A stretch of 64,000 nt of DNA from Vibrio sp. VB16 (GTDB lineage Bacteria > Pseudomonadota > Gammaproteobacteria > Enterobacterales > Vibrionaceae), in NCBI RefSeq assembly GCF_015594925.2, contig NZ_CP087590.1:1922001-1986000 (forward strand), read 5' to 3'. The translations under genes were made by a program, and so were the position numbers. The notes beneath the pieces were generated by a model. That model worked only from the letters and a program-made list of their open reading frames with translations. It had not been told where the DNA came from and did no database searches. Positions 26,079 to 34,999 of this stretch are shown piece by piece (positions within the stretch are counted from its first letter, which is position 1; the number at the start of each line of letters is the position of its first letter).

Positions 26079-26492
26079 TTAATGTTCAGGATTACGGGGC
26101 TTATTATTGGGGTCTGGTTGGCTATCAATACACGTTAATGACACACTATCACTGTCCCCTCTCATACCAAAATTTTGGTGATTACTTGAGCGAGCACTTT
26201 TCGACTGCTGGCAATTAAGGATTAAGCTCTCTTCACTAAATCTAACCGAAGAACGTCTAACCCAGACTAAACCTACTCGTCTAATATTAATTAAAACCCT
26301 AGAGGTTTCTTCCTTTTGAACGATGAAGGGTGGGGATGGTAGTCTTTCAACGGACATTATTTTCCATGAACCATCGCTAAACTCAACGTCTATTGCAGGT
26401 TCAATCCATTGTTCCACCAACAATGTAGCACTAACTGACGTTGCCATGGATAGTGTGATAGACAAGAGAATCATCCGCTTCGCTAAGTTCAT
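26079..26492 (-). CDS. Small exported hypothetical protein, last gene of the caspase/CHASE2 unit
   Basis: 137 residues from the ATG preceded by AGGAACG; the longer frame would overlap the CHASE2 gene. A Sec signal peptide (MNLAKRMILLSITLSMATSVSA) precedes a beta-rich mature part (LLVEQWIEPAIDVEFSDGSW, RVLINIRRVGLVWVRRS) with two cysteines and a Pro/Asn-rich tail. I do not recognise the family. It follows the CHASE2 gene by 22 bp on the same strand, so it belongs to the same transcript and probably the same envelope system. Confidence 0.72.
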   Translation of the reverse strand: MNLAKRMILLSITLSMATSVSATLLVEQWIEPAIDVEFSDGSWKIMSVERLPSPPFIVQKEETSRVLINIRRVGLVWVRRSSVRFSEESLILNCQQSKSARSSNHQNFGMRGDSDSVSLTCIDSQPDPNNKPRNPEH

Positions 26493-26514
26493 CATCGTTC
26501 CTAATGCACTTAAG

Positions 26515-27876
26515 TTAATCTTCATATTTCGTCTCATCCCTCCACTCCCCCATTCGCCTTTCTAGTCGCTCTATTAGCTGAATGCCTAACCAACCCAGAG
26601 CTAGAATAGAGACCCAACTAGCAGGCGCTAGATGAAACACACCATAGGCAAAAAACAGAACAACACATACATAAAAAAGACTTGATAACAGAAGCTTGCT
26701 TTTTATACACATCAACACTTTATGTTTATAGGCAAAGCGTCTTACCGCCACCAACAATGTGATATACAGAGCCCACACAATTAAATTGATATATTCAGCG
26801 TTTGGGTCATCTCGAATATACTCATTTTGATCGACCATCAAGTTATCAAGGGCCATTGCGTGAAAAAAAACACCGGGCATCGCACCGTGTACCGGTGAAA
26901 TAACATAGTCATGTATCCCTTCTATTTGGCCGCCGACCAATACAATACTGTCTTTAACCCAACGTTTAAGTTGTTGCCGCTCTTCATCGATTGGGGAACG
27001 GGCTAACGCCATAAGCTCATCAATATAGAGCACCCTTTGCGGTGGACATATTTTTTGCACCTGTTGATCATCCGTCATTGGTATGATGCTGTTAATAACC
27101 TTATTTACACTACTCCAAACGACGCTATACCAAGAGTTATCTAGTTGTATACACTCGTCTTTACGATGGGATAGCAAGACTGGCGCCGCGATTTCACTCC
27201 ATCGAACACTAATAGGGTATTTTTCATCCCGTATAGGTGATTCACACTCTCTATTTTTACAATATTCTTGATACAGTACGTTAGCAGTGGTCGCCACCTC
27301 ATGCGTATAAAGTGGATATAACTCTGCTCGTTCTTCCCATCCATTAGGAACCAAAGAGACCGACGGACTTAGTGCTTCCCTAACCTCTTTTTCCATAACG
27401 GAGTCAGCTTTACCTTGTGCAAAATAGAGAGGAACATTTGTGGCAGCACGTGCAGCATTTAACTTCGCGATAGCTCTGTCAAAACTATCATCCAAGGCGC
27501 GTTTCTTCATCCACATTACATCGTAGAAAACCGCCATTGGAGATTGCGCCATTATCGCGGTTAGCATGTTAACTTGATCCAAGTAGGAAAGCGGCCAGTC
27601 ATTGGATTGCCAGATCTCGGGATAGAGGTTTTCTATCGCTTTGTCATTGAACAAAACAACCAGAATATTAGGCTGACTTTTGGTCGAGTCGTAGGAATGT
27701 GCGGTGAGCTTGTAGATGGCTTGCTCACCTGCTCGTTCACTGGCACTGCCAATTCCAAAAGGATCACTAAAAATAACCCATGCGCCAAGCAGGAACAGCA
27801 TCAACCACTGAATCATAAAATTATATTTTTGGTAGAACAGGTTCAGTACAACTTTCCATTGCTGACTTATTTTCAT
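26515..27876 (-). CDS. CHASE2-domain membrane protein without an output domain
   Basis: 453 residues. A membrane segment near residues 20-38 (MIQWLMLFLLGAWVIFSD) leads to a large extracytoplasmic CHASE2 sensor domain (about 45-350, with AVFYDVMWMKKRALDDSFDRA and DSIVLVGGQIEGIHDYVISP, HGAMPGVFFHA). Three membrane segments follow, and the chain ends 30 residues later in a charged tail (RLERRMGEWRDE). CHASE2 proteins normally continue into a cyclase, kinase or GGDEF domain; none is present. It lies 49 bp after the caspase gene, so it probably senses or transmits a signal with the exported protease. The ligand of CHASE2 is not known. Confidence 0.88.
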   Translation of the reverse strand: MKISQQWKVVLNLFYQKYNFMIQWLMLFLLGAWVIFSDPFGIGSASERAGEQAIYKLTAHSYDSTKSQPNILVVLFNDKAIENLYPEIWQSNDWPLSYLDQVNMLTAIMAQSPMAVFYDVMWMKKRALDDSFDRAIAKLNAARAATNVPLYFAQGKADSVMEKEVREALSPSVSLVPNGWEERAELYPLYTHEVATTANVLYQEYCKNRECESPIRDEKYPISVRWSEIAAPVLLSHRKDECIQLDNSWYSVVWSSVNKVINSIIPMTDDQQVQKICPPQRVLYIDELMALARSPIDEERQQLKRWVKDSIVLVGGQIEGIHDYVISPVHGAMPGVFFHAMALDNLMVDQNEYIRDDPNAEYINLIVWALYITLLVAVRRFAYKHKVLMCIKSKLLLSSLFYVCVVLFFAYGVFHLAPASWVSILALGWLGIQLIERLERRMGEWRDETKYED

Positions 27877-27925
27877 TGCCTACTCTTCATTTGCTCTCAC
27901 ACACCTTTGTTCGTACTCATAAAAC

Positions 27926-30028
27926 TCAATCTGTTCTCAAACGTATTACGTTGATGCTTGCCTTGCCGACTGATTTACCCTTCTTTTCAAACGCACGTGT
28001 TTGCGGTGTGTCCCCTAACGATTGAGCAAATAAGTCTTGAACTGATGCGGAACCACGAGCCTTCACGGAGAACGATTGAGAATCAAAGAATTGCGAGCTT
28101 TGCATAGGCTCTTGTTGGAGGTGACTAAGTGAAACCTGGGGAGCTTGGCGATTCGTCGGTATCGCAATGACGACAAATTGCTCCTCCCCCGTGGTCGATT
28201 TCGATACGTTCCCTTCAAACTCCGCCGCTTCTCCAGCGAATAACCGTCCACTATAACCGGGTTCTGGAAATACCTGATAGATACCCATGCCGCTATCGAT
28301 AAACATCACCGTTAGGTCAATTGGGGCGCGGCCTTGATTAACAAAGCTAACATATAGATCATCGCCGTCTGTCGCCTTGACCACTTGTTCTAGGCTTTGT
28401 GGTTGTTCGTTTAAGAATACTTCAGAAACGATGGGAGAACGCCCTGTTAAACTTGCGGATAAACGTTTCAGATTTCGTGAACGTACCATTCGAGACAAAC
28501 CATTATTAAGTACTTCATAGCGGTTCAATTCTCCTTTATCTAAAGGCATAGACAGATACGTTTCGCGCTCATCAACATCACAAACTCCACTATTATTTTG
28601 CAACTGACAAGGTAGCTTTTCATTCTCCAAGGTGAAAAAGTAGAGTGTGTCTCGGCCTGCATACAATGAAATATCCGCTGGCTGATCTGTCCCGACCCAC
28701 TTCACGGTTCTGTCTAATAGCTCGCTCTTTTCAATCAACGTTGTTGCAGCGTCAACCCAGTTTGCATCGGGTAATGCTTGCCATTTCACCGTCAGTGGTT
28801 TTGGGTAGGCAGGACTTGCCAATTCTGCATATGAATATCGAGTGTCGATCTCACCTTCCACAAGTCGGCCTTCGCTGGTTGTCATGTCGGCCTGAATAAT
28901 TTCTAAAGTAGCGACTCTATTTTTTGCTGAAATATCCTCATAGATATCAACAACTGCGCCAACTTCTAGGCCATTTAATTGACCACCCTGAATGAAGTGA
29001 TGTCCTTTCTTAGTTGTGACAGCGTAAACCGTCGTGACCTCCTCTGTCTTATGAAAAATAGGTTGATCAAGACTCTGTCCACCTTCGAAAAGTGGTGTGG
29101 TTCTGTGCCAAGGCAGGCTGTTATACGTGGCTAATATGCTTTGCGCTAATTGACGGTAGGATATATTCGGATTTTGACTAATTATGGATGTCATGACGAA
29201 AGTGAATAATCCTTGAGGTGCCTCTCCCTCACCACTAGGTAATGACATTTCGGGCGCTTCTTCGTTGCTTTGAGCCGCACCAAAGCTCATCAACGCACCT
29301 GCATTTTCACTAAGTGCTACCGGAGTCAAAGAGGAAGGTGCAATACGATTACCTTTCTCTGGAGGCATGCCTAGCGAACCTTTTGATATGGTATTATTGT
29401 CGCTGCTAATACCCAACACTTTTGGCTCGATACTGCGCGACCTGATCTCTTTACCTGTCACGCTTCGCGTCATTGTGCCGGAATGACAGGAGTCAAAAAT
29501 AATCCAAACATTGGCACCAATATTTCGTAATCGCGTAACCAAAATATCCACTTCATTGTCGCTTAAACTATTCTCAACCGTCCCGATATTTTTAGACCAT
29601 GCACCGGTATCTCTGGGAAGAAAAATCTCGTCTAAACCATCAACACTATCACTATTTTTTGTCGCACCAGTAAATACCGAAGGTTGTTGACTGCCATGAC
29701 CTGAGAAATGTAGGTAAGCGAAATCACCGGGCTTTAGATTTGATTCCAGTTGCGCAAAAGCCTTAAGAATATTCGCTTTGGTTGGCAGCACAGCGGATGG
29801 GACTCCATCGGCTAGAAGCTGTATATTTGCTTCCGCCACACCTTGTTGTAGCAGCATACTCTGCACTCTTAGTGCATCATATTTAGGCCCCGAAAGATCC
29901 AATCCATCAGGCAAGTTAGGGTATTCAGAAACACCCACGACGATAGCGTGATAATTGGGTGTAGTTACGGTCGACGCGTGGGATAAAAGTGGCGATACCA
30001 GCATGCAAAACAGAGCAATAAAACGCAT
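27926..30028 (-). CDS. Exported caspase-family (metacaspase-like) protease with DUF4384-like tail
   Basis: 700 residues from the ATG behind AAGGAAGAACC; an ATG 11 codons earlier would hide the signal peptide. Signal peptide about 1-19 (ending SHA). Caspase-fold domain about 24-290: His111 in LHFSGHGSQQ and Cys181 in IFDSCHSGTM form the dyad, and DGLDEIFLPRD matches metacaspases. Such enzymes usually cleave after Arg or Lys. The C-terminal third (about 545-665) has the DUF4384-like pattern, DLYVSFVNQGRAPIDLTVMF then IYQVFPEPG. It should act in the periplasm. It is a paralogue in layout of the protease at the other end of the region. Second gene of a four-gene unit. Confidence 0.93.
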   Translation of the reverse strand: MRFIALFCMLVSPLLSHASTVTTPNYHAIVVGVSEYPNLPDGLDLSGPKYDALRVQSMLLQQGVAEANIQLLADGVPSAVLPTKANILKAFAQLESNLKPGDFAYLHFSGHGSQQPSVFTGATKNSDSVDGLDEIFLPRDTGAWSKNIGTVENSLSDNEVDILVTRLRNIGANVWIIFDSCHSGTMTRSVTGKEIRSRSIEPKVLGISSDNNTISKGSLGMPPEKGNRIAPSSLTPVALSENAGALMSFGAAQSNEEAPEMSLPSGEGEAPQGLFTFVMTSIISQNPNISYRQLAQSILATYNSLPWHRTTPLFEGGQSLDQPIFHKTEEVTTVYAVTTKKGHHFIQGGQLNGLEVGAVVDIYEDISAKNRVATLEIIQADMTTSEGRLVEGEIDTRYSYAELASPAYPKPLTVKWQALPDANWVDAATTLIEKSELLDRTVKWVGTDQPADISLYAGRDTLYFFTLENEKLPCQLQNNSGVCDVDERETYLSMPLDKGELNRYEVLNNGLSRMVRSRNLKRLSASLTGRSPIVSEVFLNEQPQSLEQVVKATDGDDLYVSFVNQGRAPIDLTVMFIDSGMGIYQVFPEPGYSGRLFAGEAAEFEGNVSKSTTGEEQFVVIAIPTNRQAPQVSLSHLQQEPMQSSQFFDSQSFSVKARGSASVQDLFAQSLGDTPQTRAFEKKGKSVGKASINVIRLRTD

Positions 30029-30164
30029 TGGTTCTTCCTTGTACACAATGAGATTATTCAATAAATCATAATAGAGAACATAGGCGAAAATTCATTTCGC
30101 CTATCAATCAAAGTAACACAACTAGACCTCGTAATCTAAATACCAAGATACTAGTTAGCGGGTT

Positions 30165-30836
30165 TTAGTTAGATATTATTGCGTACTCATTATAGACTCG
30201 ACCGTGATTAGTTACTTCAATCACAAAAGGACCATTGAGGATAGGAACCCAAGCGCAATACATAGTGTCGCTGTAATCCGCATCTTCGCAAACCAGATTT
30301 CCATACTCATCGAATACGCGCAAATCCAAATCTGTATCGCCATCACCTACAATCAATAATTCTGCTATCTCGTCACCGTAATAATCGATCACGTACTCGT
30401 GCATTCCCTTTGCATCAATTGTGTCGTAATGTATTTCAGAGCCCCCCATTTTACCTCGCGTTTTAAGGCCTTCTACTTCTTTTATCATCGCTATATAAGC
30501 TTTGTTATCACCAGAAAGCTCCGTTGCCGCTTCCAATAGTGCTTCAGCACTGTTTAGACTGACTGACTCTTTTTCTGACTTTTCGCCTCCCTGGCTTTTT
30601 CTTTCACGTTTTTTCTCTTCAATAGCCGTCATTTTGTAGAGCTTCGCGGCAGAAATTAATAACAATGGGTCTTTTTGCGCCATACCGATTTGACCCAGTT
30701 GCTTTGCGACAGCAAGATTGGACATTGTCGACTTAGGTTGGGCCTTTACGTCTTCTTTAATGTTTGGGGCTTTCGCCAATGAGAGCGGGGAAAAAATAAC
30801 GAGTGTGGACAACAATAATACGACTTTATTTTTCAT
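30165..30836 (-). CDS. Exported protein with pre-peptidase-like C-terminal domain
   Basis: 223 residues. Signal peptide about 1-22 (ending LAKA), a helical middle (about 40-130) with a highly charged, low-complexity patch (EEKKRERKSQGG, EKSEKES), and a C-terminal beta domain (about 135-223) resembling bacterial pre-peptidase (PPC) domains: GDGDTDLDLRVFDEYGNLVC, then FVIEVTNHG. The pair of cysteines in that domain could form a disulphide. It is the first gene of the unit that continues into the caspase, CHASE2 and small exported genes. Its function is unknown; a binding or targeting part is possible. Confidence 0.82.
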   Translation of the reverse strand: MKNKVVLLLSTLVIFSPLSLAKAPNIKEDVKAQPKSTMSNLAVAKQLGQIGMAQKDPLLLISAAKLYKMTAIEEKKRERKSQGGEKSEKESVSLNSAEALLEAATELSGDNKAYIAMIKEVEGLKTRGKMGGSEIHYDTIDAKGMHEYVIDYYGDEIAELLIVGDGDTDLDLRVFDEYGNLVCEDADYSDTMYCAWVPILNGPFVIEVTNHGRVYNEYAIISN

Positions 30837-31087
30837 TCTTAATTCCTTTTAAACAAATATTTACACCACTACGTTGGTGATAGTTATTAGCTAAAGAGAT
30901 AACTGGATCGTCTTAGCCAACAAAATCACTTTCAAAGTGTAGCAAATTAATTATATATGCCTACTAATCAATAACGTTTTTGTTTGCCCTATTTTACTAT
31001 TAGCCTAATAATAGATTTAGGAAGCGAAAACAAACACGCAGCGATACGGTTACATCGTGTGTAAGGTCACTATTCATGGAGGAAAGT

Positions 31088-32647
31088 ATGCCCCGTCAAT
31101 CAAAACGGTTTTTTAGCTACATCATGGGTGTATTTTTAGGTCTCATTGCTACCTACTCAATGGCTTCCTCTGATGAAAAATGTTTCGTGTCAGAAGATTT
31201 CATTAATCTGTTGGCCGGAAAAAACAAGCTGGCTTTAGTGACGCACGAAAATCCATTTTCAGTCCTAGCTAAACACGACAATGTTGACACTATTATTTGG
31301 CTTACCACGTTAGATGCCGATCAAAGTGCACTAGGGTTATTTACCATTCAACGACAGGGTAAAAAGAGTGACATCACTGTCATTGCGACATCCTGCGATT
31401 CCCTCAATACAGATTTAGAATTCGTCGCTCGCGCAGTTAGACAAGTAATTAATGACGAAATACCGCTATCGCCTAATGCCCATTTTGTTACAGACATGGG
31501 GCTTTCTTTTGACCAAATTATCGAGCTACAAAATACGGCTTATGTTTTGGCTGGTAAATCTCAACCCGACGAGCTTTTCGAGACAATGACTGAATTAGCA
31601 AAAAACATCGCGGTTGCCCAACCTCTGCCTACCTCTCGTAGCGTGGATGAAAAAGAGTTTTACGTACAGACCGTTTATTACGGCACCACTCGCTCACCAG
31701 AAAAAGAAAACGACAATTACTACGGTGCACTCAGAGATATCACACAGCCGCTTCATATGGGAATGGCGAAGGTTTCGATTCCAAAAAACCATAAGAAAGG
31801 CCACATTGAACAACCATTCTTATCAATTAAATGGTTGAAGCAGTCTAACGACCACGTACTGATTCAATCAGTGACCGAAATGAGTGTTGATGATTTTTGG
31901 ACGTCTCTCCCCGTCGAACAAGGGGTTGGTGAATGGAAGCAAAGCATTATTGTCTATATACACGGTTATAATGTTGCTTTTGGGTCTGCGATAAAACGTA
32001 CCGCACAAATGGCATACGATTTTGATTACTCTGGTGTCCCTGTCTTATTTTCATGGCCGTCAAATGCCTCTCTCCTTGGTTACGCTTCCGATCGTGAAGA
32101 CGCTATCTGGAGCGCGACTTACCTAGCTGGTTTCCTAACCACACTCGATAACCAATTCCCCAATGCCAACATACATATCGTTGCCCATAGCATGGGGAAC
32201 CAAGTTCTTCTCAATGCACTTAACGAACTCGCACTACAGGAGCAAAGTAAGTCGCTTCAATTTGGTAGCGTTATTCTTGCCGCCCCAGATGTTGACAGTG
32301 AGTGGTTTCAATATCAGTTGGCCCCACGAATCAATCGACTTGCCACCAACTGGGCTATCTATACATCTGAAAACGATGGCGCCTTGATTGCGTCAGAAAA
32401 AGTCAACCAAGTTAGGCGCTTAGGCATGCCTGTTAGCCTCGTTGATAACTTTGATATTGTTGACACAAGCGAACTCAATGCAGCGCCCTGGAGTATCCCT
32501 GAATCCCATTCTTATTATGCTAATAAACTGCCCGTGATAAAGGACTTGGTGGACCATTTACGAGGTATTCCACCAGCCAAACGGTCCTTGAAAAAGATGA
32601 CAAAGAAAGAAGGGACTTACTGGCAGATGCTTGAACAAGAAGATTGA
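31088..32647 (+). CDS. Exported alpha/beta hydrolase (DUF900 family)
   Basis: 519 residues from the ATG placed four bases after GGAGGA. A signal peptide or anchor (about 8-27) precedes an N-terminal domain of unknown type (30-185) and a DUF900 alpha/beta-hydrolase domain (about 195-500). The hydrolase shows YYGTTRSP, the oxyanion loop YIHGYN (291-296), nucleophile Ser368 in VAHSMGNQ, an acidic residue in LAAPDVDSEW and a likely catalytic His in PESHSYY. Esterase or lipase-like activity in the envelope is inferred. It diverges from the caspase/CHASE2 unit over 251 bp. Confidence 0.88.
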   Translation: MPRQSKRFFSYIMGVFLGLIATYSMASSDEKCFVSEDFINLLAGKNKLALVTHENPFSVLAKHDNVDTIIWLTTLDADQSALGLFTIQRQGKKSDITVIATSCDSLNTDLEFVARAVRQVINDEIPLSPNAHFVTDMGLSFDQIIELQNTAYVLAGKSQPDELFETMTELAKNIAVAQPLPTSRSVDEKEFYVQTVYYGTTRSPEKENDNYYGALRDITQPLHMGMAKVSIPKNHKKGHIEQPFLSIKWLKQSNDHVLIQSVTEMSVDDFWTSLPVEQGVGEWKQSIIVYIHGYNVAFGSAIKRTAQMAYDFDYSGVPVLFSWPSNASLLGYASDREDAIWSATYLAGFLTTLDNQFPNANIHIVAHSMGNQVLLNALNELALQEQSKSLQFGSVILAAPDVDSEWFQYQLAPRINRLATNWAIYTSENDGALIASEKVNQVRRLGMPVSLVDNFDIVDTSELNAAPWSIPESHSYYANKLPVIKDLVDHLRGIPPAKRSLKKMTKKEGTYWQMLEQED

Positions 32648-32650
32648 CGA

Positions 32651-32678
32651 CTTTAGTCAGCGAGAATATTGACTAAAG
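32651..32678 (+). other. Intercistronic hairpin
   Basis: A perfect 9-bp stem (CTTTAGTCA / TGACTAAAG, 10-base loop) lies between the DUF900 gene and the small membrane-protein gene. It has no T-run, so it probably modulates rather than ends transcription, or protects the upstream mRNA. Confidence 0.5.
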
Positions 32679-32700
32679 AGTAGAGTAAAAAGGATAAACA

Positions 32701-33081
32701 ATGAATCTATGGAACCTATTGCCTTTCTCGATGATAAAGATCGATTACATACTCAATCTGCCCTACGCGGCATTGCTTGCCTACATCTATGTTTTGTATG
32801 CGATAGGGGTACACCGCAATTACCGTATCAAATTGATGCTATTTCTGGTACTTACCATCATCGCTAGCGGCACCATGGTGCTGACTATGGGGCCTAACAT
32901 CGGCCGTATAATTCCACCGCTTTTGCTCATATTAGTCATGTTTTCTCCTGTTTTCGAGCTGGTAAAGTCTCTCATTTACACAGACAAGAAAGGCACAAGA
33001 ATTTGGCTAAAAATAGCTATCGCAGGTTGGTTGCATAGCCTCAGTTGGGTAGTATGGTTGGCAGCGATGGCGAGAAGTTAA
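32701..33081 (+). CDS. Small membrane protein, four predicted helices
   Basis: 126 residues dominated by hydrophobic segments at about 12-35, 43-62, 70-90 and 103-124 (for example LMLFLVLTIIASGTMVLTMG), joined by short basic loops. It has no catalytic motif or recognised family. It follows the DUF900 hydrolase by 53 bp on the same strand and an AAAAGGATAAACA leader precedes its ATG, so the two probably form an operon. It could anchor or assist the hydrolase, but nothing proves this. Confidence 0.72.
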   Translation: MNLWNLLPFSMIKIDYILNLPYAALLAYIYVLYAIGVHRNYRIKLMLFLVLTIIASGTMVLTMGPNIGRIIPPLLLILVMFSPVFELVKSLIYTDKKGTRIWLKIAIAGWLHSLSWVVWLAAMARS

Positions 33082-33159
33082 TTCTACGCCTATAGCATCA
33101 GTGTGGCTTGTCGATGACGCACACTAAGTGTCATCACCATTTAGCCCTACCAATTACTT

Positions 33160-33951
33160 TTACAAATTATTAGTAAACAAACTTTGCATGGCACGGCTTA
33201 CTGGTAATTTCGTCGCGCCAATTGTCACCATCATCTTTCCCTTAAAATCCTTCTTCACTTTCTCGATGGCCGACACATTCACAACCGTTGAACGATGAAT
33301 TTGCCAAAACATATCAGGGTCGAGCTGCGATATTAACTCTTTAAGTGACGTGCGCAAAAGGTACTCCGTACAGCTACCTTCTTCGTATTTGTAAAGCGAT
33401 ATATATTTATCTTCTGCTTTGAAATAAAGCACTTCCGAGATGGAAATCAAGTGAATATCGTCACCTTTACTGGCTTTAATCCATGTTAAGTAGCTTGGTT
33501 GAGCTTTGGACGTGAGTGCCTGGATTTGGCTCATTAAGGTTGTTAACTCCACCGAAACAGGCGGTTTTTGCTCTGTTAATCGGGCCTTTACCTTTTTAAT
33601 ACATTGGTCCAAACGGACATCGGACAACGGTTTAAGCAGGTAATCCACCGCATTCGCTTCGAAGGCTTGTACAGCGAATTCATCGTAAGCCGTCACAAAA
33701 ACAATATTCGGTGCATTTTCATCTTTTGTGATCCTAGCGGCGACCGACATACCATCCAACACTGGCATTTTGATATCCAGAAAAACAACATCAGGTTGAT
33801 GCTGTTCGATTAGCTCAAGCGCTTGTTGCCCATTTTCCGCTAGTGCTTTTATCTCTAATTCTGGCCAAAGATCAGCAAGAACCTTATTCAGATGAAATCT
33901 TAACAGTGGTTCATCATCAGCGATAATGGCCGTAAAATTAGACGCTTTCAT
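33160..33951 (-). CDS. LytTR-family response regulator
   Basis: 263 residues. Receiver domain (about 7-125) with the acidic pair in ADDEP, phosphoacceptor Asp59 in VVFLDIKMP and Lys107 in LLKPLS. The DNA-binding LytTR domain (about 155-260) shows WIKASKGDDIHLISISEVLY, FWQIHRSTVVNVSAIEKV and LPVSRAM. It overlaps the sensor kinase gene by 14 bp, so the two are translationally coupled and form a two-component system. It is last in a seven-gene unit containing an ABC transporter, which is the likely target. Confidence 0.94.
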   Translation of the reverse strand: MKASNFTAIIADDEPLLRFHLNKVLADLWPELEIKALAENGQQALELIEQHQPDVVFLDIKMPVLDGMSVAARITKDENAPNIVFVTAYDEFAVQAFEANAVDYLLKPLSDVRLDQCIKKVKARLTEQKPPVSVELTTLMSQIQALTSKAQPSYLTWIKASKGDDIHLISISEVLYFKAEDKYISLYKYEEGSCTEYLLRTSLKELISQLDPDMFWQIHRSTVVNVSAIEKVKKDFKGKMMVTIGATKLPVSRAMQSLFTNNL

Positions 33952-34999
33952 CTGTTGCCTCCTGTAGCATACGCAATGCAGATAAGGCTATTTTTAGCCT
34001 AGCTTGAACACCGCCAGATATTGATTCCGATATGGTTAGTGTCGCCTTTCCTGCGAACAATGCTTGTAAACGCTGGCGAATATTGTCTAAGCCTACTCCG
34101 TGACCTATATGGGCCGAAGAACCAGTAAGACCGACCCCGTTATCGATAACCTCTATGAGGATATCTTGTTCTATTTGATTTACTTTTATCTCAATTTTAC
34201 CGCCATTCACTCGCGGTTCTATACCGTGTTGAATCGCATTCTCGACCAAAGGTTGTAACAAGAAAGGTGGGAGATGGACTTCGTTATCGATGTAATTTGA
34301 GATCGTATAATTCAGTCGATTACCCAAACGAATTTTTTGTATTGCAAGATAGGCATCGATATAAGAAAGGTCTCGTTGTAACGTCGTAAACGGTTCTCGA
34401 CTGCTTTTCAAGGTTTCTCTCAGTAATTCTGTTAAGCGTTCCAGCATAAGACGCGCGCTCGCCGGCTCATGTTCTATAAGGGTGTTTATATTGGCGAGAG
34501 TATTGAATAAGAAATGTGGTTCTATCTGACTTTGAAGCTGTTTTAACTGGCTTAAAATTAACGCCTTTTCGTGTTCCGATTGTTTGCGCTTAGCGACCTC
34601 CAATTCCTTTTGCGCGGCCAATTTTTGCTCTTGACTGTGAAAATAAAAGAAACAGGCCGTTGTGAAAATAAATCCAAGAAAAATAATAGGTTTCAATCGC
34701 GCAACATCATTAAGATCCGCATATTGATTCATCCAGAAATAGGCATTAGCCGTACCGAACAACATCGATAGCCCGAGAGAGAAGAGGCTAACATTTCGTG
34801 AAGAGAGCTGAGGCTGATAACGGCCAAGTAAGTGCGCCGTAAACACAGCGCTGTAACCGAAGCCAAAACTGATAATGAAATGATCCAGTATCGAGTTCCC
34901 CCAAATGGCCTGTGTCGCAAAAGCAATGATGGTGCAAAAAAAAGTCGTTAAGACGATGCTGTTTATCCAACCATTTGCATCACTTTTACTCTTAGCCAT
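33938..34999 (-). CDS. LytS/YehU-type sensor histidine kinase
   Basis: 353 residues. Four predicted membrane helices (about 12-32, 38-58, 70-88 and 103-120) make a short membrane sensor without a large periplasmic domain. A coiled coil (125-155, KLAAQKELEVAKRKQSEHEK) leads to the His_kinase domain with His162 in IEPHFLFN and the ATP-binding domain with LVENAIQHGIEP, NGVGLTG and GVGLDNIRQRL. It presumably phosphorylates the overlapping LytTR regulator. Its start overlaps the barrel-protein stop by one base (TAATG), so the genes are coupled. Confidence 0.93.
   Translation of the reverse strand: MAKSKSDANGWINSIVLTTFFCTIIAFATQAIWGNSILDHFIISFGFGYSAVFTAHLLGRYQPQLSSRNVSLFSLGLSMLFGTANAYFWMNQYADLNDVARLKPIIFLGFIFTTACFFYFHSQEQKLAAQKELEVAKRKQSEHEKALILSQLKQLQSQIEPHFLFNTLANINTLIEHEPASARLMLERLTELLRETLKSSREPFTTLQRDLSYIDAYLAIQKIRLGNRLNYTISNYIDNEVHLPPFLLQPLVENAIQHGIEPRVNGGKIEIKVNQIEQDILIEVIDNGVGLTGSSAHIGHGVGLDNIRQRLQALFAGKATLTISESISGGVQARLKIALSALRMLQEATDESV

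Noticed and set aside
27083..27344. Two opposite small frames inside the CHASE2 gene
   Set aside because: Both lie wholly within a longer well-supported coding region and have no start signal or family features.
33082..33159. GATGAC...GTCATC dyad between converging genes as a terminator
   Set aside because: The stem is short and interrupted, and neither direction has a convincing T-run.
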